In this document: positions 42,819 to 51,264 of the stretch, piece after piece
How the letters are laid out: the number at the start of each line of letters is the position of its first letter
Position numbering within the stretch: position 1 is the stretch's first letter
NCBI GenBank assembly: GCA_963704615.1
Contig: OY969923.1
Coordinates: forward strand, 2,480,001 to 2,544,000
Reading direction: 5' to 3'
Origin: Bog-756 sp963704615
GTDB lineage: Bacteria > Actinomycetota > Acidimicrobiia > Acidimicrobiales > RAAP-2
Length of the DNA stretch: 64,000 bases
Program-made: the position numbers and the translations under genes
Notes under the pieces: generated by a model
What the model was told of the DNA's origin: nothing
The model's input: only the letters and a program-made list of their open reading frames with translations
The model's database searches: none

Positions 42819-44275
42819 GACTGACCTCCCATGGCGTAGTCCGACAGCGAGCGCACCGGCACCACCGGCAACTCGACGATGAGCGCCTCACCGGGGCGGG
42901 TGGGACGGGGCACACCCGCACCTGAGTGGAGGATGGACACCACGTCGGCCGACCGGAACCGCCCGAAGGCGACGGCCCGCTCGAGGGCAGCAAGCACCGG
43001 CTCCCTCCCGTGGATGGCCTCCAACTGGGAGAGTTCGTCGAGGTCACGGGCCAGCCCGGTCATCCCCTGAGCGGCTGCTCCCTTGATGAAGGCGTCACCC
43101 ACCGGGCCGAGTTCGCAGAAGGCCTTCTCGGCCGTGCTCTTGGGCCGAACAGCACGCTGCGGTGCCGGTCTCGCCCCGCCGTAGTGATCGTCGTCGATAG
43201 AGGTTTCACCAGGGGAAACGACCAGATGCTCGGCGACGATCTCGCCCCAGAACACGACCTGGATCACCCCGTCCTTCACCCGGAGGCTGACCTCTCTGCC
43301 GATGTGGTCGTTGGGCACCGAGTAGCGGGCCGAGCCGAACCGCACGCAGCTCAGCTTGTCCACCTTGCGGGTCACGATCTTGCCGATCTGGGCCCGCAGG
43401 GACGGCAGGTCGCTGAACAGCTCGGCCTCGATGGCAAGCCGCTCGGCGGGGACGGCCATGATCTCCGAGTGGACGGCCGCGTTCACCTCGGCGCACCAGG
43501 CCTGCCCCTTGGCGTTGGCTTCTGCCAGGTCGGCGACGGACAGCCGCTCGGGAATCATCAGGTCGGACTTCACGTAGCCAACCAGGTTCTCAACCAGGCC
43601 CTTGGACTCGGGGTCGGCACCCTCGCAGAAGTCGGGCCGGAACCCGTAGTGGGTGGCGAAGCGCACGTAGGCCGGGGTAGGAATCACCAACCCGGCGACG
43701 GTGCCGCCCTTCAGGCATCCCATGCGGTCGGTGAGGGCCTTCTTGGGCACGCCGCCGATGCGCTCGAAGCACTCGGCCAGCGCTTTCATGGTGGCCTCGG
43801 CTCCGAGGTTGTCGGTGAAGTACACGAAGCGGAACCGGCTCCAGGCGACGACCGCGCAGAAGACGAACAGAGTGCCGATCTCTCCCCAGTCGAAGACCAC
43901 CGTGTCGCCCGGGGCCCAGATGCCCGGCCGTCGTCCGCGGTGGTTCTTTGACCGCCAGGCTGCCTTCGCGCCGGCCACCAATCGGCGGAAGTTGCGGGCA
44001 GATCCGACGTAGCCGGCGGCCACCGCCACCGGCAGCAGTCGCTTGGCCGAGATGCGGCCCCTGGTGCGAGCGACCGTCTCGGCGACGAGGTCGGCCATCC
44101 CGTCGTAGTTGTGGTGGACCTCGCCCGGGGCGGGCCCGGAATCGGAGGCTTGGGCGGCTTCGACCGAACGCTTCACGGTCTTCGGCGTGGTCCCGCAAAT
44201 CTCGGCGGCGGCCCGGTAGGAGCCGACCTCCCGGTAGGCGGCATGCATGTCCATGTGTTCCCTCACTGATTTCAT
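42815..44275 (-). CDS. istA: IS21 transposase
   Basis: A DDE-type transposase of about 486 residues. N-terminal HTH (REHMDMHAAYREVGSYRAAA, EICGTTPKTVKRSV), then the RNase H-like catalytic core beginning DTVVFDWGEIGTLFVFCAVV (first Asp), the segment ALTDRMGCLKGG (second acidic position) and DFCEGADPESKGLVENLVGY (final Glu). The C-terminal beta-rich domain (FGSARYSVPNDHIGREVSLR) follows. ATG 44275 gives the usual IstA N-terminus; a GTG at 44326 would add 17 residues. It appears intact. Confidence 0.93.
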   Translation of the reverse strand: MKSVREHMDMHAAYREVGSYRAAAEICGTTPKTVKRSVEAAQASDSGPAPGEVHHNYDGMADLVAETVARTRGRISAKRLLPVAVAAGYVGSARNFRRLVAGAKAAWRSKNHRGRRPGIWAPGDTVVFDWGEIGTLFVFCAVVAWSRFRFVYFTDNLGAEATMKALAECFERIGGVPKKALTDRMGCLKGGTVAGLVIPTPAYVRFATHYGFRPDFCEGADPESKGLVENLVGYVKSDLMIPERLSVADLAEANAKGQAWCAEVNAAVHSEIMAVPAERLAIEAELFSDLPSLRAQIGKIVTRKVDKLSCVRFGSARYSVPNDHIGREVSLRVKDGVIQVVFWGEIVAEHLVVSPGETSIDDDHYGGARPAPQRAVRPKSTAEKAFCELGPVGDAFIKGAAAQGMTGLARDLDELSQLEAIHGREPVLAALERAVAFGRFRSADVVSILHSGAGVPRPTRPGEALIVELPVVPVRSLSDYAMGGQS

Positions 44276-44341
44276 TGAGGCGTCCCTTGGTCTGGTGCGG
44301 ATGCTGGTTAGCACCGCAACCGTCACCGGCCAGGGGGCACC

Positions 44342-45841
44342 TCAGGTGGATGGTTCAGTGAGGGGTGGGGACTTCTCGTGGCCACAGGTGGGGACTTTCG
44401 TGGCCACCAGCGGGGATCTCATATGGCCACCAGCGGGGACTTTCTCGTGGCCACGGACACCAACCAAGATCGCGCCTCCGACATAGCTGAACCGCAGGCC
44501 GGTCTCGAAGTGCCCGGTTGCGTTGACCAAGGCCCCAAAGATTGCCACTCCCAGAGATCCACCCATCTGGCGAAACGTGTTCAAAACGCCACTGGCCGTC
44601 CCCGCCAGTTTGTCTGGAGCGATGTCGAGGACGATCGCTGCGACCGGCGGGACCGTGAAAGCACCGCCGACTCCGACCAGGATCATCAGGAGTGACACGA
44701 CGTAGATCGAAGTTTTTGGCTGTATCGCCGCTAGGGCAATTAGTCCGACTGCCATCCCGGCCTGGCCCGCCACGATGGGCAGGACGCGCCCAAATCGACG
44801 CATGATCCGAGCCACCATCGGATTGGTCGCTGCCACCATGCCGGTCATCGGAAGAAACAAGAGTCCCGTCTCAATCGGCGACCTTCCCCGCAGCTCCTGA
44901 AAGTACAGGCTCTGCAGGAACACCACTCCGTAGAAGCACGCCATCGTGATAAATGCAACTCCCAGGGTCAGTGAGATCGTTCGGGACTTGAAGAGTGCCA
45001 GTGGCAACATTGCGTAGTTGGTGTGGGCTTCGTTGAGGACAAAGACAATCAAGCTAAGAATGCCCCCAACGAGCGCCAGTTCCACCTGAGTGCTGCCGAA
45101 TCCGATCGCCCCTCCGCGAATGACGCCGAACGTAATGCCGCCCAGGCCGACGACCGCCGCCAGCTGGCCCGTCCAGTCAAATCTGACGCGGTGCTTCGAT
45201 GACGGAGCGACACGATTGAGAGCAATCAGGGCGGCGACCCCGACCGGTAGGTTGACAAAGAAGATCAGCCGCCAGTTCACCTGAGTGAGAAGTCCCCCGA
45301 GCACCGGCCCTGCGGCAGCAGCTACGGATCCACCCAGCGCCCAGTAGGCGATGGCCTTGGCTCGCTCGTCGGCTTCCGAGAAAGCTTCCCGTATTAGAGA
45401 CAGGCAGGTGGGAGTTAACAGGGCGGCACCGATTCCCTGAACAATCCGAGCGACGATAAGGAACGGGAGGGAGGGAGACAGCCCGCACGCGGCCGAAGCC
45501 AAGATGAATACCAGCATGCCGGTCCGATAACCGTTCCGACTGCCGATTCGGTCCGCCAGGCTCCCGCCAAACAGCAGGAGTGCGGAGAACATGAGCGTGT
45601 AGCCGGTCACGATCCACTGCAAGCCCGATAGACCACCGCCAAGCTCATGATGAATAGCCGGCAGGGCTACGTTCGTAGCCTGAGCATCGAGCGTCACCAC
45701 GGCGAACCCAAACATCGCAACGACCAGGGTGAAACGTTGGCGCATCCGGTCGGCAGCAGTGCCCTTCGAAGCACGCTTGGCGCTGGTCGATGATCTTGAC
45801 GGTTGCGCTTCCAGGTTCTTATTGCGATGTAGAGCGTTCAT
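44342..45841 (-). CDS. MFS efflux transporter (DHA2-type), 3' end replaced by IS21
   Basis: A 499-residue EmrB/QacA-type drug transporter as it stands: RFTLVVAMFGFAVVTLDAQA, GGSLADRIGSRNGYRTGM (loop motif), RIVQGIGAALLTPTCLSLIR (motif C-like) and about 13-14 helices. The chain is native up to GGAILVG; the final 35-40 residues come from the IS end. The native end, recoverable from the DNA left of the IS, continues IGALAIAVLRPERARVGATL and NRVGAH to a TGA at 41886. So the last helix is truncated or altered. ATG 45841 is preferred, with AGAGG seven bases upstream. Confidence 0.85.
   Translation of the reverse strand: MNALHRNKNLEAQPSRSSTSAKRASKGTAADRMRQRFTLVVAMFGFAVVTLDAQATNVALPAIHHELGGGLSGLQWIVTGYTLMFSALLLFGGSLADRIGSRNGYRTGMLVFILASAACGLSPSLPFLIVARIVQGIGAALLTPTCLSLIREAFSEADERAKAIAYWALGGSVAAAAGPVLGGLLTQVNWRLIFFVNLPVGVAALIALNRVAPSSKHRVRFDWTGQLAAVVGLGGITFGVIRGGAIGFGSTQVELALVGGILSLIVFVLNEAHTNYAMLPLALFKSRTISLTLGVAFITMACFYGVVFLQSLYFQELRGRSPIETGLLFLPMTGMVAATNPMVARIMRRFGRVLPIVAGQAGMAVGLIALAAIQPKTSIYVVSLLMILVGVGGAFTVPPVAAIVLDIAPDKLAGTASGVLNTFRQMGGSLGVAIFGALVNATGHFETGLRFSYVGGAILVGVRGHEKVPAGGHMRSPLVATKVPTCGHEKSPPLTEPST
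44460..44464. repeat. target site duplication, right copy
   Basis: CCAAC directly after the right IS21 end, matching 41968-41972. Confidence 0.85.
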
Positions 45842-45871
45842 CTTCATGCCTCTTTTAGTGTAACAAATGCC

Positions 45872-45885
45872 AACTCATTTGAGTT
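45872..45885. promoter_or_regulatory. palindromic operator between MFS and MmyB-type genes
   Basis: AACTCA-TT-TGAGTT is a perfect 14-bp palindrome, 31 bases upstream of the MFS start. A likely binding site for the divergent XRE/MmyB regulator or another repressor. Confidence 0.5.
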
Positions 45886-46044
45886 AATAGAGCCCTTCAA
45901 TGTTGGGCTTACATCCACTATGTGCGCGATGGACGAGGAGGAGAAGTGGCCACCGATCCATGTGCCAGCAGCACACCCTTCAGCGCTGAGCCATGTACTG
46001 GTGGCCCATTCCAGGCCGTCCGCGGAGGGCGTACCCTGACACCC

Positions 46045-46923
46045 GTGGATCAGAAGAAGGAGGTCAAGGACTTCTTGCAGACTCGTCGAGCCCGACTGAA
46101 GCCTCAGGACGTGGGCTTGATGGCCGGGAGTGGTCGGAGAGTCCCTGGGCTGCGACGTGAAGAAGTCGCGCTCCTGGCTGGCTTGAGCGTCGACTACTAC
46201 GCACAGCTCGAAAGGGGCAACCTAGCTGGGGTTTCAGACGACGTCCTCGAGGCCTTGGGTCAAGCCCTTCAACTCGATGAAGCTGAGACTTCACACCTCT
46301 ACGACTTGGCTCGGGCCGCTCAGCCCCGCCCGATACGACGGAGACGTACGACCTCAGCCAATGGCCTCGGCCCTAGCCTTCAGTGGTACCTCGACGCAGT
46401 AACTTTCGCTCCGGTGATCGTTCGCAACGAGTGCATGGACTTCATCGCAATGAATCAGCTTGGCCGCGGCCTGTATTCACCACTATTCGAGAACCCGCAA
46501 CGACCTCCCAACAACGCTCGCTTCGTCTTCTTGGAGGAAGAGGCGTCCCGCAAGTACTACGTCGATTGGGAGCAGGGTGCCGACGACATCGTTGCCACTC
46601 TGCGGGGCTACGCCGGAAAGCATCCCAATGACACATCTCTTACCAACCTGATCGGTGAGCTGGCGACACGGAGCGATGCGTTCCGAACGCGGTGGGGCTC
46701 CCACAATGTTCGGCACCATCGGACTGGCCTAAAGCGTGTAAACCACCCTGTAGTCGGCGACTTAGAGCTGCACTACGAGGCGTTGGACCTTCCCTCCGAT
46801 CCAGGCTGGCACATGTTTGCCTTCTCTGCCGAGCCCAATTCGCAGACCGATGAGCGGCTCCGGCTCCTCTCTACGTGGGCGGCGACCATTGAACACGAGA
46901 GCAAGTTTCTCGGGACTCTTTGA
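46045..46923 (+). CDS. XRE-family regulator with MmyB-like ligand-binding domain
   Basis: A 292-residue regulator. Residues about 5-70: HTH_3 domain (DFLQTRRARLKPQDVGLMAG, VPGLRREEVALLAGLSVDYY, AQLERGNLAGVSDDVLEALG). Residues about 110-290: the MmyB-like PAS-type domain (LQWYLDAVTFAPVIVRNECM, LEEEASRKYYVDWEQGADDI, GLKRVNHPVVGDLELHYEAL), known to bind a fatty acid in one structure. GTG 46045 lies seven bases after TACCCT, a leaderless start. These regulators commonly control an adjacent divergent oxidoreductase or transporter operon, here MFS-PPOX-AKR. Confidence 0.85.
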   Translation: MDQKKEVKDFLQTRRARLKPQDVGLMAGSGRRVPGLRREEVALLAGLSVDYYAQLERGNLAGVSDDVLEALGQALQLDEAETSHLYDLARAAQPRPIRRRRTTSANGLGPSLQWYLDAVTFAPVIVRNECMDFIAMNQLGRGLYSPLFENPQRPPNNARFVFLEEEASRKYYVDWEQGADDIVATLRGYAGKHPNDTSLTNLIGELATRSDAFRTRWGSHNVRHHRTGLKRVNHPVVGDLELHYEALDLPSDPGWHMFAFSAEPNSQTDERLRLLSTWAATIEHESKFLGTL

Positions 46924-47032
46924 GGTCTGGTTTCCTGAGTCAGTACGTAGGGTCAGATCGGGTTGACCGCCGCCTTCGGTAATCAGTCGTGATCGGGAGG
47001 GTTCGAACAGCGGCATCAGGGATGACTCTGAT

Positions 47033-47078
47033 GGGCGCTATTCGAGCCCAGTGGGCGCTAGAGTGTGGGCGCTAGAGG
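47033..47078. repeat. repeats of the tRNA-Val 3' end
   Basis: GTGGGCGCTAGAG occurs at 47051-47063 and again at 47065-47077 inside the tRNA gene; a third partial copy (GGGCGCTA) is at 47033-47040. Such repeats on the 3' side of a tRNA gene look like attachment-site scars of integrated elements. Confidence 0.5.
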
Positions 47079-47139
47079 ACTCGAACCTCCGACCTCAGCC
47101 GTGTGAAGGCTGCGCTCTAACCAACTGAGCTAAACGCCC
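47066..47139 (-). tRNA. tRNA-Val (anticodon CAC)
   Basis: A 74-base cloverleaf on the minus strand: acceptor GGGCGTT/AGCGCCC (one wobble), D stem GCTC/GAGC, anticodon stem CAGCC/GGCTG with loop TTCACAC, T stem GGAGG/CCTCT with loop TTCGAGT, discriminator A. The anticodon CAC reads GUG. The CCA end is not encoded (CAC follows). Confidence 0.95.
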
Positions 47140-47222
47140 TGGCGCCGGATCCGGCGACAGTGGCCGTGACCGGGCAGGTGGACATGGTAGCCGCCGCAAC
47201 GCCGATGGCTTCTCGTCGCTGC

Positions 47223-48644
47223 TCAGGCAACCGACCCTTCAGCGAGAGACGGTGTGGCATCGAACCCGATGGCCGCTTCGAGAGCTGCCGCCGACCTCAA
47301 CACGACGAGGTCGGCGTGCTGAGGCCCGACCAGCTGCAGACCCACCGGCAATCCAGCGGCTGTGAGCCCGACGCAGATCGATGCCGCCGGCGAACGGGTC
47401 AGGTTGAAAGGGTAGGTGAGCTTGACCCAGTTGTAATCCGGCACTCCGTTGATGAGGGCCGATCCTCGGAGCGCCCGCGGAGGGGCCGCCGCCGCGGTGG
47501 TCGGTGTCATCAGGAGCCGGACATCGTGGAAGAGATCGACCAGCCGGAGATTGAGTGTGTGACACGCGTCCTCGGCAAGCACCAGATCCAGCGCGCTGGT
47601 ATCGGTCGCGCTCTCGATGACCATGGCCAGCACCGGATCGATCTGATCCCACGTCGGCGTATCCCTGATGGCAGCGTAGGTGCGGGCGTTGTACACACCG
47701 GACAGGGTGAGCCAGTGATCGACCGGGTCGGTGTCGAACACGGTGTCGACCTCGACGATGTCTGTGCCGAGCGAAGCCATGACCTCTATGGCCCGCTGGC
47801 ATATGGCCAAAACCTCGGCATCGATCTCCGCGTATCCGAGGGTCGGCGACCACGCCACTTTGCGAGGAGGCCTCGGTTGCTCGAGGGCAGCCAGCCACGA
47901 CGCTTCGGGGCGGGGCAGGGATCGGAGATCAGAAGGGTCGGGACCGACAGCGACGTCGAGGGCGGCCACGACATCGGCCATTCGCCCTGCCATCGGACCC
48001 CGGGCAGACAGGTGCTGCCAATCCGGAGCGGAGGGCCCACCGCTGGGCACCCGCCCGAGGGAGGTCTTGATTCCCGACAGCCCACAACACGCCGACGGAA
48101 TGCGGATCGATCCACCTCCATCGGATCCCGTGGCCAACGGGACCATACCGGAAGCGATGGCGGCTGCACTCCCACCGGACGACCCACCCGGCGAGTGGTC
48201 CAGATTCCACGGATTGAGGGTGGCGCCGAAGATCGCGTTGTCGGTGTCCGCCTTCCACCCGAGCTCGGGTGTGTTGGTCTTCCCCACCACGACGCACCCT
48301 GCCGCCACCAGTCGAGCCACGAGAGCCGAATCGGCCGTAGCCGGGGAATCGCCGGCATAGGCGGGGGAACCGTGAGTGGTCACGTAGCCCGCAGCGTCCT
48401 CCAGGTCCTTCACTCCGAGGGGAATGCCGGCGAGAGGACCGGGATCGACCCCGGCAGCCACCTTCTTGTCCACCCCTGTAGCCGCGGCCCGCGCCCTCTC
48501 TTCGTCGACGGCGACGAAGGCATTGATCACGGGATTCAGCGCAGCGATCCGAGTCAGCGCGTGTTCGGTCAACTCACTGGCTGTGACCTGTCCGCTCCGC
48601 ACCTTCTGTGCCAGTCCAGTCACCGACTCGTCCCGGAAGTCCAT
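47223..48644 (-). CDS. amidase signature family protein
   Basis: A 473-residue amidase. The Ser-cisSer-Lys triad is visible: Lys79 (GIPLGVKD), Ser155 (PGGSSGGSAAAIASG) and Ser179 (GSDGGGSIRIPSACCG). The Thr/Leu usually before the last GGS is Gly, a small change. Such enzymes hydrolyse carboxylic amides to acids and ammonia; GatA function is unlikely because GatB/GatC are not nearby. ATG 48644 is chosen; upstream sequence in this frame overlaps the divergent VOC gene. The enzyme is cytoplasmic. Confidence 0.88.
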   Translation of the reverse strand: MDFRDESVTGLAQKVRSGQVTASELTEHALTRIAALNPVINAFVAVDEERARAAATGVDKKVAAGVDPGPLAGIPLGVKDLEDAAGYVTTHGSPAYAGDSPATADSALVARLVAAGCVVVGKTNTPELGWKADTDNAIFGATLNPWNLDHSPGGSSGGSAAAIASGMVPLATGSDGGGSIRIPSACCGLSGIKTSLGRVPSGGPSAPDWQHLSARGPMAGRMADVVAALDVAVGPDPSDLRSLPRPEASWLAALEQPRPPRKVAWSPTLGYAEIDAEVLAICQRAIEVMASLGTDIVEVDTVFDTDPVDHWLTLSGVYNARTYAAIRDTPTWDQIDPVLAMVIESATDTSALDLVLAEDACHTLNLRLVDLFHDVRLLMTPTTAAAAPPRALRGSALINGVPDYNWVKLTYPFNLTRSPAASICVGLTAAGLPVGLQLVGPQHADLVVLRSAAALEAAIGFDATPSLAEGSVA

Positions 48645-48758
48645 GGCCGCGACGGTAATGGTGGTCCGGGACAGCCACAACTGGCTCCGAAGTCCCCGAT
48701 GACCCTGATGGCACTTCCTCTTTCGACAGCACCACCATTCGGAAAGCAGTCTGTTCCC

Positions 48759-49637
48759 ATGAGCCGAACCACGATCACCGGAGCCGTGCTCGACCATGTT
48801 GCTCATGCCGTGCCCCACTGGCAGGACGTTTGGGACCGCTACGCCATCGATTTCGGCGCCGAGTGGGGATCGGGAGGGCTCTCTCAAGGTTTCGCTCCCG
48901 CCCAACTTCGATTCGGCAATGGAGCCAAGATCGAGATCCTCATGCCCAACGACGTCGAGGCCAACGACTTCCTCCAGCGCTTCTTGACTCGGAATGGACC
49001 AGGTCCCCACCACCTGACCTTCAAGGTGCCTGATCTGGCTGTGGCTCTCGACCGGGTAACCAGGGCGGGGTTCGAACCGATCGGCGTCGTTCGCCGCGAC
49101 CCGGAGTGGATGGAGGGATTCATCCATCCCAAACAAGCCTCGGGCGTGGTGGTGCAGTTGGCTCAGGCCCTCAACGGGTGGACCAGTCCTCCTCCCGTCG
49201 ATTTTCCCATCCGGCGCCGATTGCGGCGCGATGGGAGCGGACCTGTCCGACCCGCTTCGCTGCAGTGGGTGGTCCACGCGGTCGACGATCTGGACGCGGC
49301 CTCATCACTGTTCGTCGATCTGCTGGGAGGTCAGGTGATCAGTGACGGTGCCGCCTTCGACCACCGGTGGCGAGCGGTGAGCTGGGGCGGTCCCCTGGGC
49401 GTGCGCTTGGTGTCCCCGGTCGGTCCCACCCCGACTCGGTTGAGAGCGTGGTTAGGCGGTCGCGTCGGCCGGATCCACCACCTCGAGCTCGCCGTCGAAG
49501 ACCCGGGCGGGTTACCGGCAAGTCGGCCCGTGGCTGAACCGCCTCCCGGAGCTGCGAGCACCGCCCGTGCCGGTCTCTACCGTGAGGTCCCCCCCGACGC
49601 CAATGCCGGATTGCGCCTGATAGCCGGCCCCGACTGA
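48759..49637 (+). CDS. two-domain VOC/glyoxalase-like protein
   Basis: A 292-residue protein with two VOC domains. First, about 8-130: ITGAVLDHVAHAVPHWQDVW, GPHHLTFKVPDLAVALDRVT and HPKQASGVVVQLAQAL, the pattern of methylmalonyl-CoA epimerase-like proteins. Second, about 150-285: SLQWVVHAVDDLDAASSLFV and RIHHLELAVEDPGGL, more degenerate. ATG 48759 gives the normal N-terminus; the frame is open further upstream only because it runs antisense to the amidase gene. Substrate unknown. Confidence 0.8.
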   Translation: MSRTTITGAVLDHVAHAVPHWQDVWDRYAIDFGAEWGSGGLSQGFAPAQLRFGNGAKIEILMPNDVEANDFLQRFLTRNGPGPHHLTFKVPDLAVALDRVTRAGFEPIGVVRRDPEWMEGFIHPKQASGVVVQLAQALNGWTSPPPVDFPIRRRLRRDGSGPVRPASLQWVVHAVDDLDAASSLFVDLLGGQVISDGAAFDHRWRAVSWGGPLGVRLVSPVGPTPTRLRAWLGGRVGRIHHLELAVEDPGGLPASRPVAEPPPGAASTARAGLYREVPPDANAGLRLIAGPD

Positions 49638-49737
49638 GGTCCGGTGCCAGCGAGCGGCCCGGCGCACCGGGTCGATCGAGCCGGTGCGCCGGATCGGCGC
49701 AGCAACCGCGGCCATGCGGACCGATAGCCTGTCGTGA

Positions 49738-50535
49738 GTGGCCTCCCCATCCGACGACGACCGTGCATTCGAGGAGACGGACGACGAGGAGATGGACGTC
49801 GAGGGCATCGATGACGGTGCCATTGATCCCGACGATGCCGATGGAGGCCACCCACCGGCTCGACCACTGAGCCTGTCCGGCTGGGGCGATCGCATCCGTT
49901 CTGTCGGGCGTTCATCCGCGGCCGGAACAAGCCGACCCTCGGTCTCCACCAAGGGCGCGATCGAGAGGCTCGACGACCGCGAAAGGCGCTTCGCCTTCGC
50001 CGCCGGAGCCGCGGCTCTGGTGTTCGGCATCGTCATCTATCTGTTGGAGACCGAGGACAAGGTCCACTTCACCAAAAATCCCGATGCCCCGGTGACCACC
50101 CTGATCCTCGGTCTGGTGTGTGGTGGTCTCCTGATCGGGGCCACGCTCGTCGGGCGCCGGGCCCCAGTCGGCTTCGTGGCGCTCTTCGCCTTCTTGATCT
50201 TCGGGACCTCCTCCATCCTCCTCGGAGCCCCTTTCTTGGCCCTCGCCGTCTGGCTCCTCTACCGTTCCTACAAAATCCAGAGGGAGTCGGCGGCGAGACT
50301 ACGGGCGAGCCGCTCCGGACAAGCATCGTCGGGGGCGCCGAGCACCAGAACGAGCACCAGGGGTGGTGGCGGACCGGTCAAGTCCGCGGCTCCGTCTTCG
50401 AAGGCGGCGCCGAAAGGCCGGGCCAAAAGCGGCCCGGTCCGGCCCGAAGCCAACAAGCGCTACACACCGAAACGGCCGCCGCCACCGACGCCCAAGCCCT
50501 CCCGGCGGGAACGGAAGGCGGCCAAAGCCGACTGA
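49738..50535 (+). CDS. hypothetical membrane protein with basic tail
   Basis: A 265-residue protein: an acidic N-terminus (FEETDDEEMDVEGIDDGAID), then about three to four hydrophobic helices (FAAGAAALVFGIVIYLLE; TLILGLVCGGLLIGATLVG; FVALFAFLIFGTSSILLGAP; FLALAVWLLYRSYK), and a long basic Pro/Lys-rich cytoplasmic tail ending RRERKAAKAD. The TAGCCT element at 49723-49728 stands about ten bases before GTG 49738, suggesting a leaderless or short-leader transcript. No family recognised. Confidence 0.65.
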   Translation: MASPSDDDRAFEETDDEEMDVEGIDDGAIDPDDADGGHPPARPLSLSGWGDRIRSVGRSSAAGTSRPSVSTKGAIERLDDRERRFAFAAGAAALVFGIVIYLLETEDKVHFTKNPDAPVTTLILGLVCGGLLIGATLVGRRAPVGFVALFAFLIFGTSSILLGAPFLALAVWLLYRSYKIQRESAARLRASRSGQASSGAPSTRTSTRGGGGPVKSAAPSSKAAPKGRAKSGPVRPEANKRYTPKRPPPPTPKPSRRERKAAKAD

Positions 50536-50554
50536 GTGCCCCTCCGACTCGCTC

Positions 50555-51241
50555 TTAGTGCGGAACGGTCACCAGGGCCGAGCGCAGGAGCTCCAAAATC
50601 TCGTTTCTTCGGCGGACCAGCGAACGCGCCGTCGGCTCTTCGCCGAAGGCCCGCAACACCTCGACCTCGGTCACCATCCCGATCACGGTCGAATAGATGG
50701 CCAACAAAAGCAGCCGGGGCTCGTGGCGTCGCATGTGCCCGGCGTCCATCTCGGCTTCCAGGAACTCCGACGCCCGGCGCACCATCGGTTCGAGAGCGTT
50801 CACCAACCTGGTTGCAGCTGGGGTTCCGGTTCGACCCATCTCTCGAACCAGTCCCAACAGTTCCGGTCGGCGGGCGGCCAACCGGAACACCGAGCGGACC
50901 ACAGCTTCGACCCGCGACCACCCCGAGCCCGCGGCCGCCAAGGACTCCTCCAGCGCGGCCGACAGCTCGAGAGCACTGCGGTCGATCACCGCCTCGAGGA
51001 GCACCTCCTTGGATGGGAACCAGTAGAGGATGGTCTGCTTGCGGATCTCGAGCCCGGCGGCCAGGTTGTCCAGGGACGAGGCCTCATAGCCCCGGGTGGC
51101 AAAGGAGGCCAGGGCGGCGTCGAGGATCCGCTCCGACGTGGTCGCCGGATCGGAACCGGTGCCTCCCCGGGAGGGGACAGCCCGGGGCCGGCTCCGATCC
51201 CGCCCGGTGGGTCCCGGCTCTCCCCTGCTCGACTTGGTCAC
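50555..51241 (-). CDS. TetR-family regulator divergent from lipid operon
   Basis: A 228-residue regulator. A disordered basic N-terminus (about 32 residues) precedes the HTH: TSERILDAALASFATRGYEA, SSLDNLAAGLEIRKQTILYW and FPSKEVLLEAV. The rest is the helical sensor domain. GTG 51241 lies seven bases after the -10-like TACCAT and only 23 bases from the start of the acyl-CoA reductase gene on the other strand. The shared palindrome TACCATATGGTA makes it the obvious regulator of that operon, perhaps sensing an acyl-CoA. Confidence 0.85.
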   Translation of the reverse strand: MTKSSRGEPGPTGRDRSRPRAVPSRGGTGSDPATTSERILDAALASFATRGYEASSLDNLAAGLEIRKQTILYWFPSKEVLLEAVIDRSALELSAALEESLAAAGSGWSRVEAVVRSVFRLAARRPELLGLVREMGRTGTPAATRLVNALEPMVRRASEFLEAEMDAGHMRRHEPRLLLLAIYSTVIGMVTEVEVLRAFGEEPTARSLVRRRNEILELLRSALVTVPH

Positions 51242-51242
51242 T

Positions 51243-51254
51243 TACCATATGGTA
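51243..51254. promoter_or_regulatory. TetR operator in 23-bp divergent promoter
   Basis: TACCATATGGTA, a perfect 12-bp palindrome in the centre of the 23-base gap between the TetR gene (GTG 51241, -) and the acyl-CoA reductase gene (GTG 51265, +). It overlaps -10-like elements of both (TACCAT on -, TAGACA 51253-51258 on +). Confidence 0.65.
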
Positions 51255-51264
51255 GACAGATCTG

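Larger units (their letters stand above)
41973..44459 (-). mobile_element. complete IS21-family insertion sequence
   Basis: 2487 bp with istA and istB on the minus strand. The ends are inverted repeats: left TGTCCGTGGCCAGA, right (reverse complement) TGTCCGTGGCCACGA, followed inside by repeated binding-site-like units of the pattern TGGGGACTT-TCGTGGCCAC (four at the right end between about 44366 and 44459, two at the left end), as is usual for IS21. A 5-bp duplication CCAAC flanks it. Removing the element and one CCAAC restores the MFS reading frame, so the insertion is recent. Confidence 0.93.

Noticed and set aside
47223..49277. Amidase frame extended to 684 codons
   Set aside because: The 211 codons before 48644 run antisense through the VOC gene and have no amidase similarity.
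47160..49637. An 825-codon open frame on the + strand
   Set aside because: Its first two thirds are antisense to the amidase gene, whose catalytic motifs are on the other strand. Only the last 292 codons (from 48759) are a real VOC gene.
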